A stretch of 42,516 nucleotides of DNA from an uncultured Pseudomonadota bacterium. GTDB lineage: Bacteria > Myxococcota_A > UBA796 > JAFGLY01. The notes below the pieces were generated by a model. That model had not been told where the DNA came from, made no database searches, and worked only from the letters and a program-made list of their open reading frames with translations. Location: the NCBI GenBank assembly GCA_937912125.1, contig CALDOK010000120.1, positions 1 to 42,516 on the forward strand, given 5' to 3'. Both the position numbers and the translations under genes were made by a program. Each line of letters opens with the position of its first letter. Positions within the stretch are counted from its first letter, which is position 1. This document shows positions 18,727-26,100 of this stretch, in pieces.

Positions 18727-19773
18727 CTAGCCGACCAGCTCGCGGACCTTGTCCGCGACCTCGCCGGGGGTGGGGACCATGCCGCCGACGCGGCCATAGA
18801 ACTCGACGGGGACCTTCTCGGCCACGGCCATCTTGACGTCCTCGATCATCTGACCCATGGACATCTCGACGTTCAGGATCACCTTGACCTTGGGGGCATA
18901 GGCGCGGAAGGTGGCGTAGGGGAAGGGCCACAGGGTGATGGGTCGGACGAGCCCGACCTTGATGCCCTCGGCCCGCAAGACGGCGATGGCGGTCTTGCAG
19001 ATGCGAGCGGTGGTGCCGTAGGCCGCGATGCAGACCTCGGCGTCGTCCATCAGGTATTCCTCGACCCTGATCTCCTTGCGCTCGGCCGCGGCGTACTTGC
19101 GGAACAGGTGGTGGTTGTGCTCCTCGAGCAGCGCGGGCTCGAGGTACAGCGAGTTCACGATGTTCTTGTCACGGCCTTCGCAGCCCGTGCAACACCAGGA
19201 GCGGTCGTACTCCTTGGGCTCGTGATCCTTGAAGACCACCGGCTCCATCATCTGACCGATCAGACCGTCGCCCAGGATCATCACCGGGTTGCGGTACTCG
19301 TCGGCCAGGTCGAAGGCCAGGGCGACGAGATCGGCGGCTTCCTGGATGGAGGAAGGCGCCAGCACGAGGAAGCGGAAGTCACCGTGGCCCGGACGCGTGG
19401 CCTGGAAGTAGTCGGACTGGGAAGGCTGGATGCCGCCCAGGCCGGGACCGCCGCGCATGATGTTGACGATGACCACCGGCAGCTCGGCGCCGGCGCAGTA
19501 GGACAGGCCTTCCATCTTCAGGGAGATGCCTGGAGAGCTGGACGAGGTCATGACCCGCGCGCCCACCGCGGCGGCGCCGTAGATCATGTTCGACGCAGCC
19601 ACCTCGGACTCGGCCTGCACGAAGTGCCCGCCGACCTCGTACAGCCGCTTGGACATGTACTCGGGGATCTCGTTCTGGGGCGTGATGGGGTAGCCGAAGA
19701 ACAGCTTGCAGCCCACGCGCACGGCGGCCTCGGAGATGGCCTCCGCGCCCTTCATGAGGAGCTTCTCTGCCAT
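18727..19773 (-). CDS. vorB: 2-oxoacid:ferredoxin oxidoreductase alpha subunit, VorB-like
   Basis: The protein has 348 residues, the length of the VorB/KorA alpha chain in four-subunit enzymes. Conserved landmarks are FGYPITPQNE (26-35), QAESEVAA (53-60), TSSSSPG (76-82) and RGGPGLGGIQPSQ (107-119). The whole N-terminal 140 residues closely resemble deltaproteobacterial proteins named 3-methyl-2-oxobutanoate dehydrogenase subunit VorB, so branched-chain 2-oxoacids from valine, leucine and isoleucine are the most likely substrates; 2-oxoglutarate remains possible. It starts eight bases after the ferredoxin gene behind AGGAGG. A cysteine pair (CTGCEG) in the middle of the protein is unusual-looking but unassigned. 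Confidence 0.93.
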   Translation of the reverse strand: MAEKLLMKGAEAISEAAVRVGCKLFFGYPITPQNEIPEYMSKRLYEVGGHFVQAESEVAASNMIYGAAAVGARVMTSSSSPGISLKMEGLSYCAGAELPVVIVNIMRGGPGLGGIQPSQSDYFQATRPGHGDFRFLVLAPSSIQEAADLVALAFDLADEYRNPVMILGDGLIGQMMEPVVFKDHEPKEYDRSWCCTGCEGRDKNIVNSLYLEPALLEEHNHHLFRKYAAAERKEIRVEEYLMDDAEVCIAAYGTTARICKTAIAVLRAEGIKVGLVRPITLWPFPYATFRAYAPKVKVILNVEMSMGQMIEDVKMAVAEKVPVEFYGRVGGMVPTPGEVADKVRELVG

Positions 19774-19781
19774 GGTTCCTC

Positions 19782-20015
19782 CTAGCCCGCGGTCCGGGCC
19801 TTCTTAGGCGCCCGGTAGACGGTGATGGCGACGTCGGGACAGGTCACCGCACACATCTGGCAGGCGATGCAGCGCTCTGCATCCACCTGGACGGCGTAGT
19901 GGTAGCCCTTGAGGTTGATTTCCTTGCCCAGCTCGACGATCTGTCGGGGGCAGGTGACCACGCACAGGCCACAGCCCTTGCAGCGGTCACGGTCGACTTC
20001 GATCCGGTTTCCCAT
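19782..20015 (-). CDS. 2x[4Fe-4S] ferredoxin, delta subunit of the 2-oxoacid oxidoreductase
   Basis: The protein has 77 residues with two complete ferredoxin motifs: Cys12/15/18/22 (CKGCGLCVVTCP) and Cys49/52/55/59 (CIACQMCAVTCP). Each should hold one [4Fe-4S] cluster. It lies directly before the alpha, beta and gamma genes, so it is the electron-transfer (delta) subunit rather than a free ferredoxin. The ATG at 20,015 has GGAGGAGG upstream. It begins 27 bases after the P-loop ATPase gene, in the same operon. Confidence 0.95.
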   Translation of the reverse strand: MGNRIEVDRDRCKGCGLCVVTCPRQIVELGKEINLKGYHYAVQVDAERCIACQMCAVTCPDVAITVYRAPKKARTAG

Positions 20016-20042
20016 GGGGGATAGCCTCCTCCAAGGTTGGCT

Positions 20043-20822
20043 TTATGAGGTCTTGTTCGGGGCGCCGAGCGGCGCGGCCTGACGCGCGAGGATCTGCTCA
20101 CGCATCACCCGGCTGCGCTGATCACGCGGCGGCGCGAAGCGGGTGGGGTCTTCGTACCAGGGGGGGAAGAGATGCCGCCGGATAGGCATAACGGGTACGC
20201 CCGCGGCGGTGTCGGGGAGCAAGCTGGGGACCAGCTCTTCGAGGACCGCCAGGTAGGCCACCGGCAGGCCCAGAGAGTGGCCGGCTTGCACCACGGTGGC
20301 GTGGCCGGCCTTGATCACTGCGGGGGTGGTCTCGCCCCCCAGGTTGGGGTTCGAGATCAAGGCGGTGATGTCGAGGCGGGCGCTGGTCTGCACGCGCTCA
20401 ACAGTCTCGGCGATGCCCTGGGCGTGGCCCGTCCACGGACGCCGCTCGTTGATGACCATGTAGAGCTGATGAGGAATCCCGCGCAGGCAGAGCGCGAAGC
20501 GCGCCAGCGCCCGGGCGCCAGCGTCGTCGCCACCCACGTCCAGGATCACGTGAAGTTCGGGATCGTCGATGGCACCTTGGACCGCGGGTACGATGATGGG
20601 CAGGTCGGCCTCGGCCAGCTCGCCTTCGGGCGCCAGCACGCGCACGCCCGCCGCCTCGAGCTCGACCCGCAGCTCGCGGGATCGAAAGAAAGGGTTGACC
20701 AGATCCAGATCGGCGATGGCCACCCGCTGGCCCAGGGAAGCCAAGTGGAAGGCACGGTTGAGGGCGACCTCGGTCTTGCCGCTGCCGTAGGCGCCGACGA
20801 AGATCCGAATTCGTTCGCCCAT
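20043..20822 (-). CDS. ParA/MinD/CobQ-like P-loop ATPase, first gene of the oxidoreductase operon
   Basis: The protein has 259 residues. The Walker A loop GAYGSGKT is at residues 10-17 and is followed by a DLDLVNPFFRSREL stretch. The acidic strand LHVILDVGGDDAGA acts as Walker B and the switch region. The N-terminus looks like SIMIBI-class NTPases (MinD, CobB/CobQ, NifH-like) but it lacks the deviant KGGxxKS loop of true MinD/ParA. ATPases of this type often stand beside 2-oxoacid:ferredoxin oxidoreductase genes in anaerobes, to my recollection. Function is unknown; cofactor or complex maturation is one guess. The ATG at 20,822 has an AGGAG site, and the next four genes follow at 27, 8, 9 and 3 bases, so it should be co-transcribed with them. 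Confidence 0.85.
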   Translation of the reverse strand: MGERIRIFVGAYGSGKTEVALNRAFHLASLGQRVAIADLDLVNPFFRSRELRVELEAAGVRVLAPEGELAEADLPIIVPAVQGAIDDPELHVILDVGGDDAGARALARFALCLRGIPHQLYMVINERRPWTGHAQGIAETVERVQTSARLDITALISNPNLGGETTPAVIKAGHATVVQAGHSLGLPVAYLAVLEELVPSLLPDTAAGVPVMPIRRHLFPPWYEDPTRFAPPRDQRSRVMREQILARQAAPLGAPNKTS

Positions 20823-20982
20823 CGATCACTCCTGAGGAAAGGACCTTGGGCTCGAGAAGCATGCAACCCGAGCCGTGCCGGACACCGCACATATCGGCCC
20901 CTCCCCGGCACCTCAAGCGCCGGCGCGGCGCCCACCCGCCAAGCCCGGACAAACCCGATCCACGTCAGGAATGGGAGACTCG

Positions 20983-21011
20983 TTGAGCGACCACGTCCCG
21001 CGTCATAGCTT
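20983..21011 (+). promoter_or_regulatory. Candidate promoter of the uridine kinase gene
   Basis: TTGAGC (20,983-20,988), 17 bases, then TAGCTT (21,006-21,011) lie about 28 bases before the ATG at 21,039. The rest of the 216-base divergent spacer (20,823-21,038) shows nothing beyond a six-base inverted repeat, GGCTCG (20,849-20,854) with CGAGCC (20,869-20,874). Confidence 0.35.
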
Positions 21012-21038
21012 GCCCTCCCCCCGCGGACGGACCACGCC

Positions 21039-21638
21039 ATGCCCGAGCACAAGACGCTGCTGGTCGGCCTCGCTGGAGGCACCGCCTCTGGCAAGACCAC
21101 CATCGCGCGCAACCTGAGCGAGAGCTGGCCGGGGCTCCTCTCCATCGCCCACGATCGGTACTACCACACCGTCCCCGATCCCACGCGCCACAACTACGAC
21201 CACCCCTCGGCGCTGGACTCGGCGCTGCTGTGCGACAACCTGGATCGACTGCTGGCGGGCGAGCCTGCGGACCTGCCCTGCTACGACTTCGCCACCCACA
21301 CCCGGCTGTCCAGCACCGAGCGTGTGCGGCCAGCGCAGGTGGTCCTGGTCGAAGGCATCCTGGTGCTGGCCGACCCCAGGCTCTCCCGGCGCTTCCACCT
21401 CAAGGTCTACGTGCATGCCGCCGACGACGTGCGGCTGCTGCGTCGCATCCGCCGGGACGCGGTGGAGCGGGCGCGCTCGGTGGCCTCGGTGCTGCATCAG
21501 TACGAGTCCACCGTGCGGCCCATGCACATGGAGTATGTGGCACCTTGCTGGGAACGCGCCGACATGGTGCTGGACGGCGAAGCTCCCCTCGCTGCCGAGA
21601 CCGAGCGCCTGGCCAAGGCCATCCGCGCCCGCTTGTGA
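21039..21638 (+). CDS. udk: Uridine kinase
   Basis: The protein has 199 residues, the usual length for bacterial uridine-cytidine kinase. It phosphorylates uridine (and cytidine) with a nucleoside triphosphate in pyrimidine salvage. The Walker A loop GGTASGKT is at residues 13-20. HDRYYH (38-43) and NYDHPSALD (52-60) are the diagnostic uridine-kinase motifs for base and ribose binding. VLVEGILVL is the strand carrying the catalytic acidic residue. RRIRRDAVERARS is the lid region with the family arginines. It converges with the Ig-like lipoprotein gene nine bases downstream. It is monocistronic as far as can be seen. Confidence 0.93.
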   Translation: MPEHKTLLVGLAGGTASGKTTIARNLSESWPGLLSIAHDRYYHTVPDPTRHNYDHPSALDSALLCDNLDRLLAGEPADLPCYDFATHTRLSSTERVRPAQVVLVEGILVLADPRLSRRFHLKVYVHAADDVRLLRRIRRDAVERARSVASVLHQYESTVRPMHMEYVAPCWERADMVLDGEAPLAAETERLAKAIRARL

Positions 21639-21647
21639 GCCCCAGGG

Positions 21648-22448
21648 CTACTCTTCTTCTTCCGGCTCCACAGCATTGTCGCCGGGCTGGTAGCCCCGCT
21701 TGCGCTTCGGGCTCTGCTCCTGGCTGGCGGCCGCCTGGGTGCCGACACTGCCCGCAGCGACCGTGATGCCGAAGCTCCACTTGGCGCTGCCCTTGTCGGG
21801 GTCCTCGACGATGACCTGCACCTGGTAGGCGCCAGCCTTGGCGGTCTCGGATCCCGAGTAGCTGAGCTTGCCACTGGAGCCGTCGATGCTCATGCCGTCG
21901 GGCTGCCCCTCGAGGCGGAAGCTCAGTGGGTCGCCGTCGATGTCCTGCGCCTGGACCCGGTAGCCGTCGATGCTGCGCAGGCTTCCTGCCTGGCTCACGA
22001 TCTCAGGCGGCGTGTTGCGCACGACCAGCACGGGCGAGAGGCCCTCGGTCTCGAGATCGCGATCCGTGGCCACGACCTTGAGCTGGACCATGTCGCCCTT
22101 GGCGAAGTTGGTGTGGGACAGCTTGGGCTGGCGCAGTCCGCGCAGCTCCTGCTGGTTGACCAGCCAGGTGTACTCGTAGCGGATGTAGTCCCGGTCGGGG
22201 TCCTCCGCTTTCACCCGCACCTCGATGTCGTCCAGGGTGCGCGGCGCCGCGGGCTCGAGCTCGATACTCAGGATCACCGGAGCCCGGTTGACGTCGAGCA
22301 CAGGCTTGTGGCCCGTGTCCTTGGCCGCAGGCTGATCCGGGGTGGTGGCCGGCAGCCCTGCCGGCTCGATCTCCTGCATGGGCACCGGCACCGGCTGCAG
22401 CGGTTCGCAGGAGATGAGCAAGGCGCAGAGCAGGTGCAGCGGTGACAT
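21648..22448 (-). CDS. Lipoprotein with two Ig-like/cadherin-like domains
   Basis: The protein has 266 residues from the ATG at 22,448, with GGAGG eight bases upstream; an in-frame upstream extension lacks a signal. Residues 1-13 plus Cys14 (LLCALLISC) form a short lipoprotein signal. A Pro/Thr-rich spacer follows. Residues about 52-145 contain an Ig-like fold starting NRAPVILSIELEP with an AEDPDRDYIRYEYTW segment, and residues about 145-230 are a second domain of the putative-Ig (He_PIG) kind (IDGDPLSFRLEGQPDGMSID). The tail is charged (SPKRKRGYQPGDNAVEPEEEE). The protein is likely an envelope-anchored binding or structural protein. DPD and DIDGD loops could bind calcium, as in cadherin-like repeats. 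No specific partner can be named. Confidence 0.8.
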   Translation of the reverse strand: MSPLHLLCALLISCEPLQPVPVPMQEIEPAGLPATTPDQPAAKDTGHKPVLDVNRAPVILSIELEPAAPRTLDDIEVRVKAEDPDRDYIRYEYTWLVNQQELRGLRQPKLSHTNFAKGDMVQLKVVATDRDLETEGLSPVLVVRNTPPEIVSQAGSLRSIDGYRVQAQDIDGDPLSFRLEGQPDGMSIDGSSGKLSYSGSETAKAGAYQVQVIVEDPDKGSAKWSFGITVAAGSVGTQAAASQEQSPKRKRGYQPGDNAVEPEEEE

Positions 22449-22541
22449 GCGCGTTCCTCCATAGGCAGGTCGGGAGCACCGTTGTATCATCCCCCGGTCG
22501 AGCAGGAAGCGATATGGTCCCCTTCCCTCTGGCGCAGCACC

Positions 22542-23132
22542 ATGACCAATCCCCCCGAAGCAGACCCCAACGGCCCCCACGAACCCCTGCGCATCGACCT
22601 CACCCTCGAGGGTGAAGACGGCGAGCGCTGGCGGGTGCGCGTGGGCATGCGGCCCCGAGGCGAGTCCGTCTACATCGACGGCGCCACCGTAGCCCTCAAC
22701 GACGGCACCGGGCGCCAGCTGGGCCCCGCGGTGGTGCTGCCCGTCGCCGGCGAGATCGCCGACTATGTCGAGGTCCACGCCGGCGTGCAGGGCCCGCCCA
22801 CCATCCGCGCCGGCACCATGCTGTGCTGCACCATCTTCTTCTCGTCCGGACGCGACCCACAGGTGGCGGAAGAACCCGTCGCGCCCCGCCGCGGCTTCTC
22901 TGCCTGGCTGCGGGGCGAGTGCGCCATGGACGCCCTCCCGGTGCTCGAAGGGCGGGCCCTCGAGGACGACGAGCTCGCCGCACTGAGCGAGGAGTGGCCC
23001 GGGCTCTTCCCCGCGGGCAGCTCGAACGACCAAGCCTTCGACCTGTTCAAGGAGGACCTCCTCTCCTCCCTGGACCTGGAAGAGAACGACTCGGTCACCG
23101 AGGAGATCCTCAGGATGCTCAAGGAGGACTGA
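22542..23132 (+). CDS. Acidic protein of unknown function
   Basis: The protein has 196 residues from the ATG at 22,542; a TTG 60 bases earlier is in frame but less likely. I recognise no family. The first half is beta-rich (LRIDLTLEGEDGERWRVRVG, then GAVTVALN-like strands). The second half is helical and strongly acidic (EEDELAALSEEWPG-like, ending in EEILRMLKED). There is no signal peptide or membrane segment, so it should be cytoplasmic. The ribosome site is poor. The gene diverges from the Ig-like lipoprotein over 93 bases, and converges with the giant FG-GAP lipoprotein gene. Codon use follows the neighbours, which supports a real gene. Confidence 0.7.
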   Translation: MTNPPEADPNGPHEPLRIDLTLEGEDGERWRVRVGMRPRGESVYIDGATVALNDGTGRQLGPAVVLPVAGEIADYVEVHAGVQGPPTIRAGTMLCCTIFFSSGRDPQVAEEPVAPRRGFSAWLRGECAMDALPVLEGRALEDDELAALSEEWPGLFPAGSSNDQAFDLFKEDLLSSLDLEENDSVTEEILRMLKED

Positions 23133-23153
23133 GTCCTGGCCCCAGGGCCGGTA

Positions 23154-26100
23154 CTACAGGCCGCCGCCCAGCAGCAGGTAGACCGCACCGGCGTCTGACC
23201 CGCCGCTGTCGTTCTCTCGCGCGCCAACCAGGACGTCATCGTAGCCGTCGCCGTTGACGTCGCCGCCCATGGCCACCGATGAACCGGCGGCGTCACCCGC
23301 GGCCAGGCCCAGCAAGCGGGCGGAGGCGTCCGCCAGCGAGTGATCGCCAGAGAGGGGGCCCAGACTCAGGTAGACCGCGCCCGCGTCGGTGTCGGTGGTG
23401 GCGTCGTACAGAGCACCCACAGCCAGATCGTCGAAGCCGTCGGCGTCCACGTCGCCCGCCCCAGCCACGGACCAACCCGCCTCGTCACCGGCGCTGTCCC
23501 CGAGCAGCCTGGCGTCGGCCCCTGACAGGGCGACGTCGCCCGCTACGCTGCGGACCAGCAGGTAGGCAGCGCCCGCGTCGGCACCCGCGACGTCACAGCC
23601 GGGCGCCCCCACCAGGAGGTCATCCAGCCCATCGCCGTCCACATCACCCGCCGAGGCCACCGAGCGCCCTGCCTCGTCGGAGGCGTCGCCGATCAGACGC
23701 GCGTCGGCGCCGGCCAAGTCGAGATCCCCGGTGACGGGCCCAAACACCAAGTAGGCCACGCCGGAGCCACTCCCCCCGAGGTCACTGGCGGGAGAGCCCA
23801 CCAGCAGATCATCCAGGCCATCGCCGTCCACGTCGCCCGCCGACGCCACACTGCTGCCCGCGGTGTCCAGGGTGTCTTCGCCCAGCAAGCGAGCGTGGGA
23901 GGCGGACAGGCTCAGGTCGGCGGTGACGGGCCCCAGGAGCAGGTAGGCCGCTCCCGCGTTGCCCCCACCAAGATCGTTGCCAAAGGCACCCACGAGCAGA
24001 TCATCCAGGCCGTCACCGTTCACGTCGCCCGCCGTCGAGGTGGACCAGCCAGCCTGATCGCCGCTGTCTTCACCCGTGAGGCGGACGTCCGCCACGGCCA
24101 GATCGAGCTCACCGGTCACCGGACCATGGATGAGGTAGGCCGCCCCAGCGTTGCCTCCTCCGGCGTCGTTGCCCGAGGCACCCAGGAGCAGGTCGTCGAA
24201 GCCGTCCCCGTCCACGTCTCCCACACCCGCAACCGAGCACCCGGCGTAGTCGCCGTAGGTCTCTCCACGGAAGCTGGCGTGAGCGCCTGACAGCGAGCTG
24301 TCCCCCGACAGCGGGCCGAGGATCAGGTAGGCCGAGCCCGAGTAGATGCCCGTCGTCGCGCTCTCGCGCGCTCCGACGAGGAGGTCGTCCAGACCGTCGC
24401 CGTCCACATCGCCCGCCCACGTCACGCTGTAGCCGGCCAGGTCGTCGGCGTCCTCGCCCCAGAGCGTGGCGTCGGCTTCGTCCAGGAGGATGTCGCCGGT
24501 GGGCGTGCAGCCGACGGCCAGGCCGTCGCAGTCATCGTCCACGAAGTTGCTGCAGATCTCGAGGGCGCCGGGGTTCACCGCCGCGTCGGTGTCGTCACAC
24601 TCACCAGCCAGACCTGCGTAGCCACTGGGCTGCGAGCAGGCGTCGTGGGTGGTCCCGTCCAGGCCGTAGCCGTCTGCGTCAGCGTCCAGGTACCAGGTGC
24701 CAGCGTCGGCCGCGTCGTCCTCGTCCACGGCGCCATCGCAGTCGTCGTCGACCCCGTTGCAGAGCTCGGTGGCCCCGGGGTGGATGTCGGCCGAGCCGTC
24801 GTCGCAGTCCGCACCCAGGGCCGAGTCCACGTAGCCGTCAGGGGCTGCGCAGGCGCTCACGGCCCCGCTGCTGTCGCCGACGCCATCGCCGTCGGCGTCG
24901 GCGTACCACAGGGTGGCGTCGAAGGCGTCGTCCTCGTCGACCACGCCGTCGCAGTCATCGTCAGCCCCGTCGCAGGCCTCTGCAGCGCCCGGGTAGGTGG
25001 AGGCGTCGGCGTCGTCACAGTCCGAGGCGGTGATGGCCTCACCGCTGTCCACGCAGTCCAGATCGTCGCTCTCGACGGTGTCCACGCCGCCGTAGCCGTC
25101 ACCGTCGGCGTCGGCGTAGCAGGAGTCGCCGCCGCTGCAGTCCTGGTCCACACCATCGGCCAGGGTCTCGGTAGCGCCCGGGTTGATGCCCACGTCGCCG
25201 TCGTCGCAGTCTCCACCGATGGACACGGTGCCCGAGGGCTGCACGCACTGCACGACGGCGGCGCCGCTGGCGCCCCAGCCGTCGCCGTCGATGTCGGGGT
25301 ACCAGGTGGAGGCGTCGACCGCGTCGGCCTCGTCCAGGGCGCCGTCGCAGTCGTCATCCACGCCGTTGCACAGCTCGCCGGCCCCGGGATTGACGGCGGC
25401 CACGCCGTCGTCACAGTCGTCGCGGGTAGGTGAGAGGCCGGCGCCGGCGCAGGCCAGATCGCTGCTGGTGGTGGTCCCGCCGCCGCCATAGCCGTCGCCG
25501 TCGATGTCCTGGTAGCACAGCTCCAGGCCGTCGCAGTCCTGGTCCACGCCGTCGGCCTCGAGCTCCGTCGCTCCCGGATGGCTCCCCGCCTCGCCATCGT
25601 CACAGTCGCTGCTGGACCAGGCCTCTCCGGCACCGCTGCAGTCCAGGTCGGCGCTGGCCACGGCGCCGCTGCCGCCGAAGCCGTCGCCGTCGAGATCCTC
25701 GTAGCACAGCTCCTGACCGTCGCAGTCCTGGTCCACGCCGTCGGCCAGGACCTCTGTAGCCTCTGGTGAGATGCTGGCGTCGCCGTCGTCGCAGTCGCCG
25801 GTGGCGACGACCTGGCCGACCGCGGAGCAGTCCAGGGTGCTGGTGGAGATGGTGGTGTCCGAACCCCAGCCGTCGGTGTCCGCGTCGTAGTAGCACAGCT
25901 CACGGCCGTCGCAGTCGCTGTCGACACCGTCGGCCACGGTCTCGGTGGCTCCAGGATAGGTCGCGGCCAGGGTGTCGTCGCAGTCGCTTCCGAGCAAAGA
26001 CTCGCCCGCGCCGCTGCAGTCCGCGCTGGACGAGGAGACGGTGGTCGTGCCGCCGAAGCCATCGCCATCGCTGTCCTGGTAGCAGGACTCGAGGCCGTCG

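Noticed and set aside
20849..20874. Six-base inverted repeat upstream of the P-loop ATPase gene as an operator or riboswitch
   Set aside because: The stem is short, the loop is 14 bases, and nothing else conserved is visible. It could occur by chance in GC-rich DNA.
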